A program made the position numbers and the translations under genes. From an uncultured Duncaniella sp. (GTDB taxonomy: Bacteria > Bacteroidota > Bacteroidia > Bacteroidales > Muribaculaceae), in contig CAJUKP010000002.1 of the NCBI GenBank assembly GCA_910587165.1, forward strand, positions 133,567 to 197,566: a DNA stretch of 64,000 nucleotides. The letters run 5' to 3'. Below are positions 23,656 to 33,678 of this stretch, in pieces. The notes under the pieces were generated by a model. The model did not search any database and was not told where the DNA came from. It saw only the letters and a list, made by a program, of their open reading frames with translations. Within the stretch, counting starts at the first letter, position 1; each line of letters opens with the position of its first letter.

Positions 23656-26645
23656 AACCGTTTCTCCAACAGGTTGCCGAGACCTATATAGCTCATGAAT
23701 ATTCCGGCATGATGGATTTCTGCTTTGTTTTTCCCAACAAACGAAGCGGTGTGTTTTTCAGGAACTACCTTGTGGAATTGACTGCCGGGCGTCCTTTCAT
23801 TTTGCCAAAAATCATGACCATTGGCGAATTTACGGCATCACTCTCGCCGCTCGCGGAAGCTTCGAGACTCGACCGTCTTTTTTTGCTTTATAATGAATAC
23901 AGCAAATTGAGCGACGATATCGCTGATTTCGATAAGTTCCTGTTCTGGGGAGAGATGATCCTTTCGGATTTCGATGATGTTGATCTGAATCTCGCCGATG
24001 CCTCAAAGCTGTTTGTCAATCTGAAACGCTATCGGGAAGTCAGCTCATATTATCTTACGCCGGAGCAGGAGGAAATTCTGGCTCGTTACTGGGGTGGACA
24101 GTTTCCACATCACACGCCGGATGAATTCTGGGCCCATCTGAAGGACGAGGAGAATACAGGTGCCGAGCAGAAATTCCTGAAGCTTTGGGAGGTGCTTGGG
24201 CCATTGTATGACAACTATCATGCAGTGCTACGCAAGGCCGGTCTTGGCTCACGGGGAATGATAGCACGCGATGCCGTGAATAATCTCGCGAAGGCTGATA
24301 AGGATTCCCTGCCGTTCCGCCGTTACATATTCGTAGGTTTCAATGTTTTGTCTCTTGCGGAAATAAAAATATTTGACATTCTGCGTGACCGTGGTCTCGC
24401 CGACTATTATTGGGATATAGCCCCGGGGGCCATGGTGGCGGACGGAAATCGGGCTGCAAGATTCATGAAGCGTAACATCAGTTGTTTCCCCTCAAGGCAT
24501 CATCTTGACGATGAACGCTCAGGCGACTGTTATCCCGATATATTGGTCACTGGGGTTCCGTCAGGAGTCGGACAGGCCAAAGATGCCGGCAGATTGCTGA
24601 AATCCTGGGTGGAGGACGGTGTTATAAAAGACCCCGGGAACGCTATTGACACGGCCATTGTCCTGCCGGATGAGACACTTTTTGTCCCCATGACATTTTC
24701 TGTCCCGGATGAGATCACTGCATTTAATGTGACCATGGGTTTCCCGATGCGGGCCACATCTTTTGCTTCGTTCATATCTCTTGTTGTCTCGCTTCAGCTG
24801 AGAGCACAACGGGCGCGTGACGAATGGTACTTCTTTCACGAGGATGTGAAGGCCCTTGTGTCACACCCTCTTCTACGAAAGATTGACACTGACGGATGCG
24901 ATGCCATTCTCATGGAAATCAGAGATCGCCGTCTTTTTCTTGTACCTGAGCGGCAGTTGAGGGAAGATCAACCTTTGCTATCTCCGTTTTTCACCGCCAT
25001 CAATGATTCTGATTCGATTGAAGAGGTCTATGGCTATTTCCACAGGCTTCTGTCAACCCTGCTCGGACTACTTATTCCAGATGAAGATAATGACACGACA
25101 ACTGATGGCGAGGATGTTCCTGACAATGGGGAAGTCTCATCCGATAATATGGAGGCTTTTTTTGTCAGGACATATCTTGATGCTCTTGATGAACTGAAAT
25201 GCGCCATTGACCGCCGTGGTGTCAGAATGAAGGAGATAACATTCATCCAGTTGCTGCAGAAAGCCATTGCATCCGTCTCGGTAAGTTTCACCGGCGAGCC
25301 GCTTAAAGGGCTTCAGATGATGGGGGTGCTCGAAACCAGGGCTCTTGATTTCAAGAATCTTATCATACTCTCCATGAATGAGAGAGTATTTCCCCGTAAG
25401 CTTTATTCCCGATCGTTTATTCCTGACAATCTAAGACGAAGCTACGGACTTCCGACAAGTGATTTCCAGGAATCCATATTCTCATACTCGTTTTACAGAC
25501 TTATATCCAGAGCCGCAAATGTCAGAATCTACTATGACGCACGCAATGTCTCGGGACGTAACAGCGAGATGTCAAGATATATCTCCCAATTACTATATCT
25601 GTTTCCGGGAAGCAACGTAAGACATGAACTGCTGTCGTATTCCCTTACATCGACAGCAGATGAGGCGATCGTTATCAGGAAAAATCCTGATATAATGTCA
25701 AAACTCAGGGAATTCACTCCGGAGGGTGGCAAACGGACTCTTTCGGCGTCATCAATCAATGATTATATCAATTGTCCTCTGTCATTCTATCTTAAACGTC
25801 TATGTCGTCTCGATCTTGAGGATGAAGTGATCGACTACATGGATTCGGGTACCTACGGGAGTATTCTTCATGCTTCTGTAGAACGCCTGTACAACGACTT
25901 TCTGCAAGGAGCGGACGAGGTAAAGGTGACCGCTGAGATGCTTGACTCTGTGATAAAGTCGGCATCCAGGCTTGACAAGGTGATCACATTCGCCGTTAAT
26001 GAACATTTCAATCGTCTCGGGCCGGATTGTGAACGTCCGCTCACCGGCGAGGCTATGGTGCTTGGTGTGATAATGAAACACTTTATAACACTGCTGCTCA
26101 CCGAAGAAAAGAAATTCACTCCGTTTGATTTCATAGCCGCTGAATATGAGGTGATACGCACTATGGATATCGCCCCGGGATTATCCATCAATATACGTCA
26201 ATATATCGACAGGATAGACCGTGTCTATCCCGAAGGTCACTATGGCGAGGATTCGCTCGCGCGTTTAAGGATTGTCGACTACAAGACCGGCTCTGACAAT
26301 ATTGATTTCAACGAGTTTGACCAGCTGTTTTCCAATCTCGAGACAAACAGACGGAAAGCTATTGTCCAACTCATGTTCTATTGCAATGCCTACGCCGCTC
26401 ATTCCCGTTATTCAGGGCCTATAACACCGGTAATCTACCAAATGAAAACCCTGTCCACCCAGGGATTGCGGCCCATCACTTTCCGTAAGGCCCCTGTGGA
26501 TGACTACAGGGAAATAAATGATGAGTTCCTCGAACGGTTCACTAAAATCGTGAGCGAACTGTTCGATCCTGATGTCCCGTTCGTGCAAGCCCCTGACGAT
26601 CACAATTGTAAATTTTGCTCGCTCACAGCAATATGCCGAAGATAG
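23652..26645 (+). CDS. PD-(D/E)XK nuclease family protein (AddB/RecB-nuclease-like)
   Basis: The 997-aa protein resembles AddB, the partner of AddA in double-strand-break resection. The N-terminal helicase-like part lacks a Walker A (FVFPNKRSGVFFRN stands in its place), as in Bacteroidetes AddB proteins. The C-terminal nuclease domain has RIVDYKTG with the catalytic Asp and Lys. Four cysteines for an iron-sulfur cluster can be seen: one in YINCPLSFYL and three in the final CKFCSLTAIC. It is coupled to holB by a 4-bp overlap. The AddA partner is not in the window. Gene symbol is left empty because the orthology was not tested. Confidence 0.85.
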   Translation: MKPFLQQVAETYIAHEYSGMMDFCFVFPNKRSGVFFRNYLVELTAGRPFILPKIMTIGEFTASLSPLAEASRLDRLFLLYNEYSKLSDDIADFDKFLFWGEMILSDFDDVDLNLADASKLFVNLKRYREVSSYYLTPEQEEILARYWGGQFPHHTPDEFWAHLKDEENTGAEQKFLKLWEVLGPLYDNYHAVLRKAGLGSRGMIARDAVNNLAKADKDSLPFRRYIFVGFNVLSLAEIKIFDILRDRGLADYYWDIAPGAMVADGNRAARFMKRNISCFPSRHHLDDERSGDCYPDILVTGVPSGVGQAKDAGRLLKSWVEDGVIKDPGNAIDTAIVLPDETLFVPMTFSVPDEITAFNVTMGFPMRATSFASFISLVVSLQLRAQRARDEWYFFHEDVKALVSHPLLRKIDTDGCDAILMEIRDRRLFLVPERQLREDQPLLSPFFTAINDSDSIEEVYGYFHRLLSTLLGLLIPDEDNDTTTDGEDVPDNGEVSSDNMEAFFVRTYLDALDELKCAIDRRGVRMKEITFIQLLQKAIASVSVSFTGEPLKGLQMMGVLETRALDFKNLIILSMNERVFPRKLYSRSFIPDNLRRSYGLPTSDFQESIFSYSFYRLISRAANVRIYYDARNVSGRNSEMSRYISQLLYLFPGSNVRHELLSYSLTSTADEAIVIRKNPDIMSKLREFTPEGGKRTLSASSINDYINCPLSFYLKRLCRLDLEDEVIDYMDSGTYGSILHASVERLYNDFLQGADEVKVTAEMLDSVIKSASRLDKVITFAVNEHFNRLGPDCERPLTGEAMVLGVIMKHFITLLLTEEKKFTPFDFIAAEYEVIRTMDIAPGLSINIRQYIDRIDRVYPEGHYGEDSLARLRIVDYKTGSDNIDFNEFDQLFSNLETNRRKAIVQLMFYCNAYAAHSRYSGPITPVIYQMKTLSTQGLRPITFRKAPVDDYREINDEFLERFTKIVSELFDPDVPFVQAPDDHNCKFCSLTAICRR

Positions 26646-26655
26646 AAGAGCTCAC

Positions 26656-27759
26656 ATGAAATATTATATCCACATACCCTTTTGCGGTTCTAAATGCGCC
26701 TACTGTGATTTTTTTTCCACGCCTGGCAAGAACGACAGAAAAAGGCTTTTTGTCGAAGCGCTTGACAAGGAGATTGAATCGCGCGTCGGGTCACCGGAGG
26801 ATGTCGAGACCCTATATCTTGGCGGAGGCACACCATCATCGTTGTCCGCCGGGATGCTCGGCCATATTATCTCACCGTTCCTTAACGGAGATCAACTGCA
26901 GGAACTGACAGTAGAAGTAAATCCGGAGGATGTAGATGCCGGCTTTGCTGATTTCCTCCGGTCTGTATCACCGAAGATCAGGGTAAGCATGGGGATACAG
27001 TCACTTGATGATACCCAACTCTCTTTTATAGGTCGACGCCACACAGCTTCAGGAGCTGTGAATGCATACCGGATATTGCGTGACGCCGGTATCAGTAACA
27101 TATCACTCGACCTCATATATGGGCTGCCCGGGCAGGATCTTGATTCCTGGAAGGACACTCTTGTCAGATTGCTGACTCTCCGCCCCGAGCATCTCTCGGC
27201 CTATTTGCTTTCCTATGAACCTAAGACAAGACTCGGGGTTATGTTATCGAAAGGGAAAGTCATGGAAGCTTCCGGTGAGCTTGCGATGGAGATGTATCGC
27301 TATCTGTGCGACACCTCCCGCAAGGCAGGATATGAGCATTATGAGATCTCAAACTTCGCACGTCCCGGATTCAGAGCCATGCACAACTCTTCTTATTGGG
27401 ACGGATCGGAATATATCGGTTTTGGCCCCGGAGCACATTCATTTGTCGGAGGCGTGAGAGGATTCAATCATCCCTCTCTGAAAGACTATATAGCGACTGC
27501 AGGATGCGGCGTCTATGAAGAGGAACAGGAAGATGAGATGTCTTCCTTCAACGACCGTATAATCACCGGCCTGCGCACATCTGAAGGGATTCCGATGTCA
27601 ATACTCGACAGATATCCACAAGCGTACCATGAAGCTGACAGCCTTATCGCTCGTGGTCTTCTCAAACTGAAAGATAACGGTTGCCTGGTGATACCTGAAC
27701 ATCTTTGGCTGAAATCTGACGCTATTATGCGCGACCTGATCGTAGTTGAAGATTTTTAA
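26656..27759 (+). CDS. hemW: Radical SAM heme chaperone HemW
   Basis: The 367-aa protein begins MKYYIHIPFCGSKCAYCDFF, with the radical-SAM cysteines Cys10, Cys14 and Cys17 (CxxxCxxC) and the LYLGGGTPS glycine-rich SAM site. It also has the HemW-typical HxxxYEISNFARPG and YWDGSEYIGFGPGAHS stretches. It binds heme and delivers it to respiratory proteins; it was formerly annotated as a coproporphyrinogen oxidase-like enzyme. ATG 26656 is chosen, 10 bp after the addB stop; the longer frame from 26572 is inside addB. Last gene of the holB operon. Confidence 0.93.
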   Translation: MKYYIHIPFCGSKCAYCDFFSTPGKNDRKRLFVEALDKEIESRVGSPEDVETLYLGGGTPSSLSAGMLGHIISPFLNGDQLQELTVEVNPEDVDAGFADFLRSVSPKIRVSMGIQSLDDTQLSFIGRRHTASGAVNAYRILRDAGISNISLDLIYGLPGQDLDSWKDTLVRLLTLRPEHLSAYLLSYEPKTRLGVMLSKGKVMEASGELAMEMYRYLCDTSRKAGYEHYEISNFARPGFRAMHNSSYWDGSEYIGFGPGAHSFVGGVRGFNHPSLKDYIATAGCGVYEEEQEDEMSSFNDRIITGLRTSEGIPMSILDRYPQAYHEADSLIARGLLKLKDNGCLVIPEHLWLKSDAIMRDLIVVEDF

Positions 27760-27792
27760 GGTCACAAGGCCCGAAATCTCGAAAAATTTTCT

Positions 27793-27800
27793 TACCTTTG
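27793..27800 (+). promoter_or_regulatory. -7 box of the gyrA promoter
   Basis: TACCTTTG matches TAnnTTTG and lies 50 bp before the gyrA ATG. A -33 TTG is not evident. Confidence 0.5.
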
Positions 27801-27850
27801 TGAGAATTTTGTAAGTACATAAAACCACCTTCACATTTCAATTCTAATAT

Positions 27851-30484
27851 ATGATTGAAGAAGACCGAATAATAAAAATCGACATCGAAAACGAGATGAA
27901 GAGCGCTTACATCGACTATTCGATGTCGGTCATCGTGTCGCGTGCGCTTCCTGATGTGCGCGACGGTCTCAAGCCCGTCCATCGCCGTGTGCTTTTCGGC
28001 ATGAATGAGATGGGAAACACATCTGACCATCCCCACAAGAAATCAGCCAACTGTGTAGGCGAGGTTATGGGTAAGTACCATCCCCATGGTGACTCATCAA
28101 TCTACGGCACAGTCGTGCGTCTGGCTCAGCCTTGGGCCATGCGTTATTGCCTTGTGGATGGTCATGGCAACTTTGGCTCGGTCGATGGCGACGGCGCTGC
28201 CGCCATGCGTTATACCGAGGTCCGTCTCGCCCGTCTTGGCGAGGAGATGCTTGCCGATATTGACAGCGACACTGTCGACTTCCAGCCCAACTACGACAAT
28301 TCAAGAATGGAGCCGGTGGTTCTTCCCGCGCGATTCCCTAACCTCCTTGTAAATGGAGCCTCCGGTATCGCAGTAGGTATGGCCACCAATATGCCCACAC
28401 ATAATCTCACGGAGTCCATAAATGCCTGTGTGGCATATCTCGAGGATCCCGAAATAGATGTGGCAGGGCTCATGAAATACATCCCCGCGCCTGACTTCCC
28501 TACAGGAGGAACAATATATGGCTACAGTGGCGTCAAAGATGCTTACGAGACCGGCCGCGGACGTATAATCATCAGATCGCGTGCTGAGATTGAGGTAGAG
28601 GACAATCATGAGAATATCATTGTCACCGAGATACCCTACAATGTCAACAAGGCGGAGCTTATTTCATATATTGCTGATCTGGTCAACGAGAAAAAACTTG
28701 ATGGCATCGCCGACATAAACGACGAGAGCAACTACAAGGGTATGCGTATTGTCATCAAGCTCAAGAGCGATGCAAACGCCAACGTTGTGCTCAACAAGCT
28801 TTACAAGATGACACAGATGCAGTCATCTTTCAGCGTCAACAATGTCGCTCTTGTAGGTGGACGTCCCAAAACCCTGAATCTGAAGGATCTTATCAGCGAA
28901 TTTGTGGCTCACCGCCATGAAGTGGTGATACGACGCACTAAATACGAACTGAACAAGGCCCAGGAGAAAGCTCATATCCTCGAGGGTCTCATTATTGCCT
29001 CGCAAAACATCGACGAGGTTATACGCATAATCCGCGCCGCATCCGATACTGGCGAGGCCCGCGAGAAACTCAAAGAACGCTTCGGACTCACCGATCCGCA
29101 GACAGCTGCAATTGTTGAGATGCGTCTCCGTCAGCTCACAGGTCTTGAACAGGATAAACTTAAAGCAGACTATGAAGCTATCGAAAAGGAGATCGCGCGT
29201 CTTGAGCTCATACTTTCAGACGAGGGTGTTTGTCGGGAAGTGATCAAGTCGGAACTCCTCGAGGTTCGTGACAAGTGGGGAGATGTCCGCCGCACTGACA
29301 TAGACTACACCGCCGGTGACTTCAATGCTGAAGATTTCTACGCCGATGATGATATGATAATCACCATATCCCATCGCGGATATATCAAACGTACCTCTCT
29401 GAGCGAATTCCGGGCACAGAACCGCGGAGGTGTTGGCGCCAAGGGTTCCGATACACGTGACGAGGACTTCATCGAGCATATCTATCCTGCCTCGATGCAT
29501 AATTATATGCTCTTCTTCACACAGAAGGGGCGTTGCTATTGGCTCAAGGTCTATGAGATTCCTGAGGGTGCCAAAAACTCAAAGGGTCGCGCGATCCAGA
29601 ATCTGCTCAACATTGAAAGCGATGACGCCGTCAAGGCATTTATCTGCACAAAGAACCTTGGCGACGAGGAATTTGTGACAACACATAACCTTGTCTTCGC
29701 CACAAAGCGTGGTGTGATCAAGAAAACATCGCTCAAGGCCTACTCCCGCCCCCGTGCAAAAGGCGTGAACGCGATTATCATACGTGAAGGCGATGAACTG
29801 CTCGCAGTGGAAATGACCGACGGTAACAGTGAGATTCTTCTCGCCAACCGTAACGGCCGTGCCATCCGTTTCCCGGAGAATAAAGTGCGCGAGATGGGCC
29901 GTATGTCCACAGGTGTACGTGGTATGACCCTTGATGATGCTGACGACGAAGTTGTTGGACTTATCTGTATGCCGCAGGAAACCACCAATGACGTTATGGT
30001 TCTAAGTGAACGCGGCTACGGAAAACGCACTCCGCTTGACGTAGAGGCAGAGGTAGATGGCAAACTTGAGCGTGTCCCCGTCTATCGAATCACAAACCGT
30101 GGCGGCAAGGGTGTCCGCACCATGAACATCACCGAGCGCACTGGAGCACTTGTGGCTATAAAGAGCGTCAACGACGAAAATGACCTTGTGATCATCAACA
30201 AGAGTGGAATCACTATCCGCATCCATGTGAGCGATATCAAGGTACAGGGCCGTTATACACAGGGTGTACGTATCATAAATCTCGACAAGCGAGGCGACAC
30301 CATCGCTTCCGTCTGCTGTGTTGATTCCGATCCTGAAGAGGAAGTGGAAGCAGTTGAGGAGCAGAATGAGGAGGCTCCCGAGATGATGGCTGAAGAACTC
30401 ATAGAGGAGACAATACTTGATTTCGAGGAAGACTCCGATGAGATTGATGACGAATTAGACCCCGAAGATTCAGAAGAACAGTAA
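27851..30484 (+). CDS. gyrA: DNA gyrase subunit A
   Basis: Breaks and rejoins DNA in the gyrase A2B2 complex that introduces negative supercoils. The 877-aa protein has the winged-helix domain with catalytic Tyr121 (AAAMRYTEVR), the quinolone region HPHGDSSIYGT with Ser82 (E. coli Ser83) and Gly86 where E. coli has Asp87, and a C-terminal pinwheel with repeated blades and the box-like NRGGKGVRT. A highly acidic tail (about the last 45 residues, EEEVEAVEE to DPEDSEE) follows. Gyrase rather than topoisomerase IV is favoured by the pinwheel with that box. A TPR gene follows after 27 bp. Confidence 0.95.
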   Translation: MIEEDRIIKIDIENEMKSAYIDYSMSVIVSRALPDVRDGLKPVHRRVLFGMNEMGNTSDHPHKKSANCVGEVMGKYHPHGDSSIYGTVVRLAQPWAMRYCLVDGHGNFGSVDGDGAAAMRYTEVRLARLGEEMLADIDSDTVDFQPNYDNSRMEPVVLPARFPNLLVNGASGIAVGMATNMPTHNLTESINACVAYLEDPEIDVAGLMKYIPAPDFPTGGTIYGYSGVKDAYETGRGRIIIRSRAEIEVEDNHENIIVTEIPYNVNKAELISYIADLVNEKKLDGIADINDESNYKGMRIVIKLKSDANANVVLNKLYKMTQMQSSFSVNNVALVGGRPKTLNLKDLISEFVAHRHEVVIRRTKYELNKAQEKAHILEGLIIASQNIDEVIRIIRAASDTGEAREKLKERFGLTDPQTAAIVEMRLRQLTGLEQDKLKADYEAIEKEIARLELILSDEGVCREVIKSELLEVRDKWGDVRRTDIDYTAGDFNAEDFYADDDMIITISHRGYIKRTSLSEFRAQNRGGVGAKGSDTRDEDFIEHIYPASMHNYMLFFTQKGRCYWLKVYEIPEGAKNSKGRAIQNLLNIESDDAVKAFICTKNLGDEEFVTTHNLVFATKRGVIKKTSLKAYSRPRAKGVNAIIIREGDELLAVEMTDGNSEILLANRNGRAIRFPENKVREMGRMSTGVRGMTLDDADDEVVGLICMPQETTNDVMVLSERGYGKRTPLDVEAEVDGKLERVPVYRITNRGGKGVRTMNITERTGALVAIKSVNDENDLVIINKSGITIRIHVSDIKVQGRYTQGVRIINLDKRGDTIASVCCVDSDPEEEVEAVEEQNEEAPEMMAEELIEETILDFEEDSDEIDDELDPEDSEEQ

Positions 30485-30511
30485 TCACCAATAACCTAAT
30501 ATCAAGCTATT

Positions 30512-31735
30512 ATGAAAAAAATTAGCATCCTGACACTTGGCCTCCTGGCCTCTGTGTCGATGTCAGCTCAGACCTCGCTCGTAAAGGAGGCTGAGAAGAC
30601 ATTCAAGGGAGTAGACAAGTACTCCGCCTATCAGAAGGCGGTGGAACAGATCACTCCCGCATTCTCGAATGAGGAGACCAAGGGTAATGCTCAGACTTAC
30701 TGGATTCCCGGCAAGGCAGGTTTCAAGCTCTATGACGATCTCTACAGCCAGAAGCTTATCGGCAAGAATCCGGACCTGATCGAGATGGGTTCCGCCCTGA
30801 TCGACGGATACAAGTATGGCATGATGGCACTTGAGGTTGACACTGTGGTTGATGCCAAGGGAAAGGTCAAGACCAAATTCTCAAAAGAGATCGCCAGCTC
30901 GATTGCCGGACACCACAATGATTTTCTCAACTCGGCATCTGCATTCTGGGATGCACAGAAGTATCCTGAAGCATATCAGGCATTCATTGCCTATGTGGAT
31001 ATACCTGAGAATCCACGTCTCGGCAAGACAGCGCCCAAGGCTATAGCTGACTCCACCGCTGCCCAGATGGCATACTATGCCGGACTCTCCGCATGGCAAG
31101 CCAAGATGCTCCCCGAGGCAGCCCAGGCGTTTGACAAGATGATGGCTCTCGGCTATGATGATATAGCAGCATACGACTATGCCTACTCTGTGGCATACGA
31201 GATGCAGGATGAGGCTAAAAAACTTGAGTATTCCAAGATTGCCTTCGACAAGTTCGGCACCCAGAAGCCTGAGTTCCTCCAGCGTATCATTTCCTACTAT
31301 ATCACACAGAAGGATTACGACACCGCCATGAAGACTCTTCAGGATGCCATCGCTGCCGATCCGTCCAATGGTACATATTACTATCTGCTCGGTGTGCTCT
31401 GCGATGACAAGGGCGACAAGGAAACTGCAAAGAGCAATTTCAAAAAAGCTGTCGAGCTTGATCCCAACAATGCACTCATCAACTTCAGTTTCGGCACTTC
31501 ACTCCTTCAGGAGTATGAGCGTCTTGACGAGAAGACCGGCAGCATGAGCCAGGCTGAATACAACAAATACCGTGTCGAGAACATGAATCCTCTTCTCAAG
31601 GAGGCCGCACCCTATCTTGAGAAGGCCTATGAACTTGACGACACCATGACCAACGCTCTCAACAATCTCAAGATAATCTACTACAACCTCAACGACGGAG
31701 CTAATCTTGAGCGTGTGGAGAAACTCCTTCTCTAA
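30512..31735 (+). CDS. Exported TPR-repeat protein downstream of gyrA
   Basis: The 407-aa protein starts with a signal peptide (MKKISILTLGLLASVSMSAQ, cleavage probably after SAQ) and then carries several TPR helices; the clearest are around YYLLGVLCDDKGDKETAKSN and ALINFSFGTSLLQEYE. It is expected in the periplasm or envelope as a protein-interaction scaffold. No enzyme motif is seen. The gene follows gyrA by 27 bp, an arrangement also found in Bacteroides as far as I recall. Function is unknown. Confidence 0.8.
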   Translation: MKKISILTLGLLASVSMSAQTSLVKEAEKTFKGVDKYSAYQKAVEQITPAFSNEETKGNAQTYWIPGKAGFKLYDDLYSQKLIGKNPDLIEMGSALIDGYKYGMMALEVDTVVDAKGKVKTKFSKEIASSIAGHHNDFLNSASAFWDAQKYPEAYQAFIAYVDIPENPRLGKTAPKAIADSTAAQMAYYAGLSAWQAKMLPEAAQAFDKMMALGYDDIAAYDYAYSVAYEMQDEAKKLEYSKIAFDKFGTQKPEFLQRIISYYITQKDYDTAMKTLQDAIAADPSNGTYYYLLGVLCDDKGDKETAKSNFKKAVELDPNNALINFSFGTSLLQEYERLDEKTGSMSQAEYNKYRVENMNPLLKEAAPYLEKAYELDDTMTNALNNLKIIYYNLNDGANLERVEKLLL

Positions 31736-31764
31736 ACATCATCTGAATTCTCAGTCAATAACTT

Positions 31765-31793
31765 TAGCCCCGGAATGCATATTTCCGGGGCTA
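31765..31793 (+). terminator. Hairpin between the TPR gene and DUF1599 gene
   Basis: An 11-bp perfect stem, 31765-31775 with 31783-31793, lies 30 bp after the stop. There is no U-tract, so it may be a processing or stabilising hairpin rather than a strict terminator. Confidence 0.55.
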
Positions 31794-31808
31794 ACTTAAA
31801 TAAATAGA

Positions 31809-32345
31809 ATGAATACCCTCGAACAATTTGACCGCGCTCTGACGATATGTCGTGATATCTTCTCAAAAAAGCTCAAGGATTATGGCCCTTCGTGGCGGAT
31901 CATGCGTCCCCGATCTGTGACAGACCAACTGTATATCAAGGCAAAACGTATCCGCACTCTCGAGGAGGGGACAGCAATGGTGGATGAAGGTATCCTCGGT
32001 GAGTTCATGGCAATTGTCAATTATGGACTTGTCGGACTCATCCAGCTCGAACGTGGATATGCCGACGAGATTGACATGAATGCCGATGAAGCTCTTGAAC
32101 TGTATGATAAGAAAGCTCGGATGGCCAGAGATCTCATGGCAGCTAAGACACATGATTACGGCGATGCGTGGAGAGGGATGAGGGTCAATTCATATACAGA
32201 CTTCATACTGACAAAACTTCAGCGCGTGAAAGAGATCGAAGGGAATAGCGGACACACCATCGTGTCGGAAGGTATTGATTCCAACTACATGGATATTATC
32301 AACTATGCCGTGTTCGGAATAATAAAACTCACTGAAGATGTCTGA
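31809..32345 (+). CDS. DUF1599 family protein
   Basis: The 178-aa protein contains two copies of a KxKDYGxxWRxMR-type motif (KLKDYGPSWRIMRPRS near residue 22 and KTHDYGDAWRGMRVNS near residue 116), each followed by a helical YxDxLxxKxxRIxxIE-like segment. This is the duplicated DUF1599 domain. The repeats suggest a nucleotide-binding or NTP-pyrophosphohydrolase-like all-alpha fold, but that is inference. It overlaps the next gene by 8 bp, so the two are cotranslated. Confidence 0.85.
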   Translation: MNTLEQFDRALTICRDIFSKKLKDYGPSWRIMRPRSVTDQLYIKAKRIRTLEEGTAMVDEGILGEFMAIVNYGLVGLIQLERGYADEIDMNADEALELYDKKARMARDLMAAKTHDYGDAWRGMRVNSYTDFILTKLQRVKEIEGNSGHTIVSEGIDSNYMDIINYAVFGIIKLTEDV

Positions 32346-33633
32346 GAAATCATCAACACAAAGAAGGTTCAACCCATATCATCCCGCGGTTGTATGGATT
32401 CTAAGGGTGATACTTGGTGCCACGTTCATATTTTCAGGTTTCGTAAAGGGGGTGGATCCATGGGGCAGCTGCATCAAGATCGGGGAATATTTCGATGTAT
32501 GGGGTTGGGATGTGCCTTCAGCTCTGATCACGTGTGCGTCATTCCTGCTTGCAGGATATGAATTTGTATTCGGCGCTCTTCTGCTGCTCGGTTGCTACAA
32601 ACGTGTCTCTGTATGGGCACTCATCCTCATGATGGCTGTAATGCTCCCGCTCACCTTATATATAGCTATCGCCTCACCTGTGGATGATTGCGGATGTTTC
32701 GGCGACTTTCTCATACTCTCGAACACCGCCACGTTCATAAAGAATATATTCATCTCTGCAGGACTTGTTTATCTGATATTTTACAATCGTCGCACCGACG
32801 GACTGTTCATGCCGTATGTGCAATGGATAATAGGAGGTCTCATCACCGTCTATATCCTGACCATCGAACTTTATGGTTACAATATACAGCCGTTGCTTGA
32901 TTTCCGCAGATTCTCACCCGGCACCGAACTCCTTGCTTCCACAGATTCGGGGGAGGAGACTGTGTTCGATTTTATTTATGAGAAAGATGGCAAGACGGAG
33001 GTATTCACCATTGATAATCTTCCCGATTCCACCTGGACATTTGTGGACCGCCGTCTTGTGAGCGGGAGTGAGAATGTGGATGACGGATTTATCGTGCTTG
33101 ATGAAAATGGCGATGATGTCACTCCGGATATAATTGATGAAGAGGGGAAGCAGTTCATAGTCACGGTTCCGGATATCACTAAAGTAGATCTGTCGTGCAC
33201 ATATCTTATCAACGAGCTCAATGATTTCATTGATGACCGCGGAGGATCTCTCGTAACTCTCCTCGCCACCGATTCGGCAGGTGTCGCATGGTGGAAGGAT
33301 GTCTCTATGGCAAATAATGAGATCTATAATGCAGATCCCAAGCTACTTAAAGAACTTGCCCGTGGTAATGCATCGCTCGTTTTTCTTGAAAATGGTATTG
33401 TGAAGTGGAAGAGGACACTGAGCTCCATAAGTTTCACATTTATCACCGAAACTCCAGCTCCAGAGTTGATCAAGGTGCTTGATCCTGAGACCGGCTATGT
33501 GATCAAACTTCTCACCATCCCTTTCATCGCATTGTTGCTCCTGCTTCTTGTGCTTGACAGGAGCGGGAAACTACTTACGTGGCATCTCTCAAAACGTAAA
33601 ACCAAAAAGAAGGCCGCAGCTGAAAAACCATAG
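32338..33633 (+). CDS. DoxX/MauE-like membrane protein (BT_3928-like family)
   Basis: The 431-aa protein opens with four membrane segments of the DoxX/MauE type (RVILGATFIFSGFVKGVDPW), including the conserved GxFGDF-like pair of Cys in DDCGCFGDFLI. A large periplasmic domain of about 220 residues follows (starting around FRRFSPGTELLAST), and a final membrane helix and basic tail (SKRKTKKKAAAEK) end it. The MauE-type Cys suggests thiol or electron transfer work in the envelope. It matches, by memory, the family NCBI names after BT_3928. It overlaps the DUF1599 gene by 8 bp. Confidence 0.75.
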   Translation: MSEKSSTQRRFNPYHPAVVWILRVILGATFIFSGFVKGVDPWGSCIKIGEYFDVWGWDVPSALITCASFLLAGYEFVFGALLLLGCYKRVSVWALILMMAVMLPLTLYIAIASPVDDCGCFGDFLILSNTATFIKNIFISAGLVYLIFYNRRTDGLFMPYVQWIIGGLITVYILTIELYGYNIQPLLDFRRFSPGTELLASTDSGEETVFDFIYEKDGKTEVFTIDNLPDSTWTFVDRRLVSGSENVDDGFIVLDENGDDVTPDIIDEEGKQFIVTVPDITKVDLSCTYLINELNDFIDDRGGSLVTLLATDSAGVAWWKDVSMANNEIYNADPKLLKELARGNASLVFLENGIVKWKRTLSSISFTFITETPAPELIKVLDPETGYVIKLLTIPFIALLLLLLVLDRSGKLLTWHLSKRKTKKKAAAEKP

Positions 33634-33678
33634 TGGGTGGAGGGGTGTTGTAATAGAAATTATTCATCAATTCTATCT

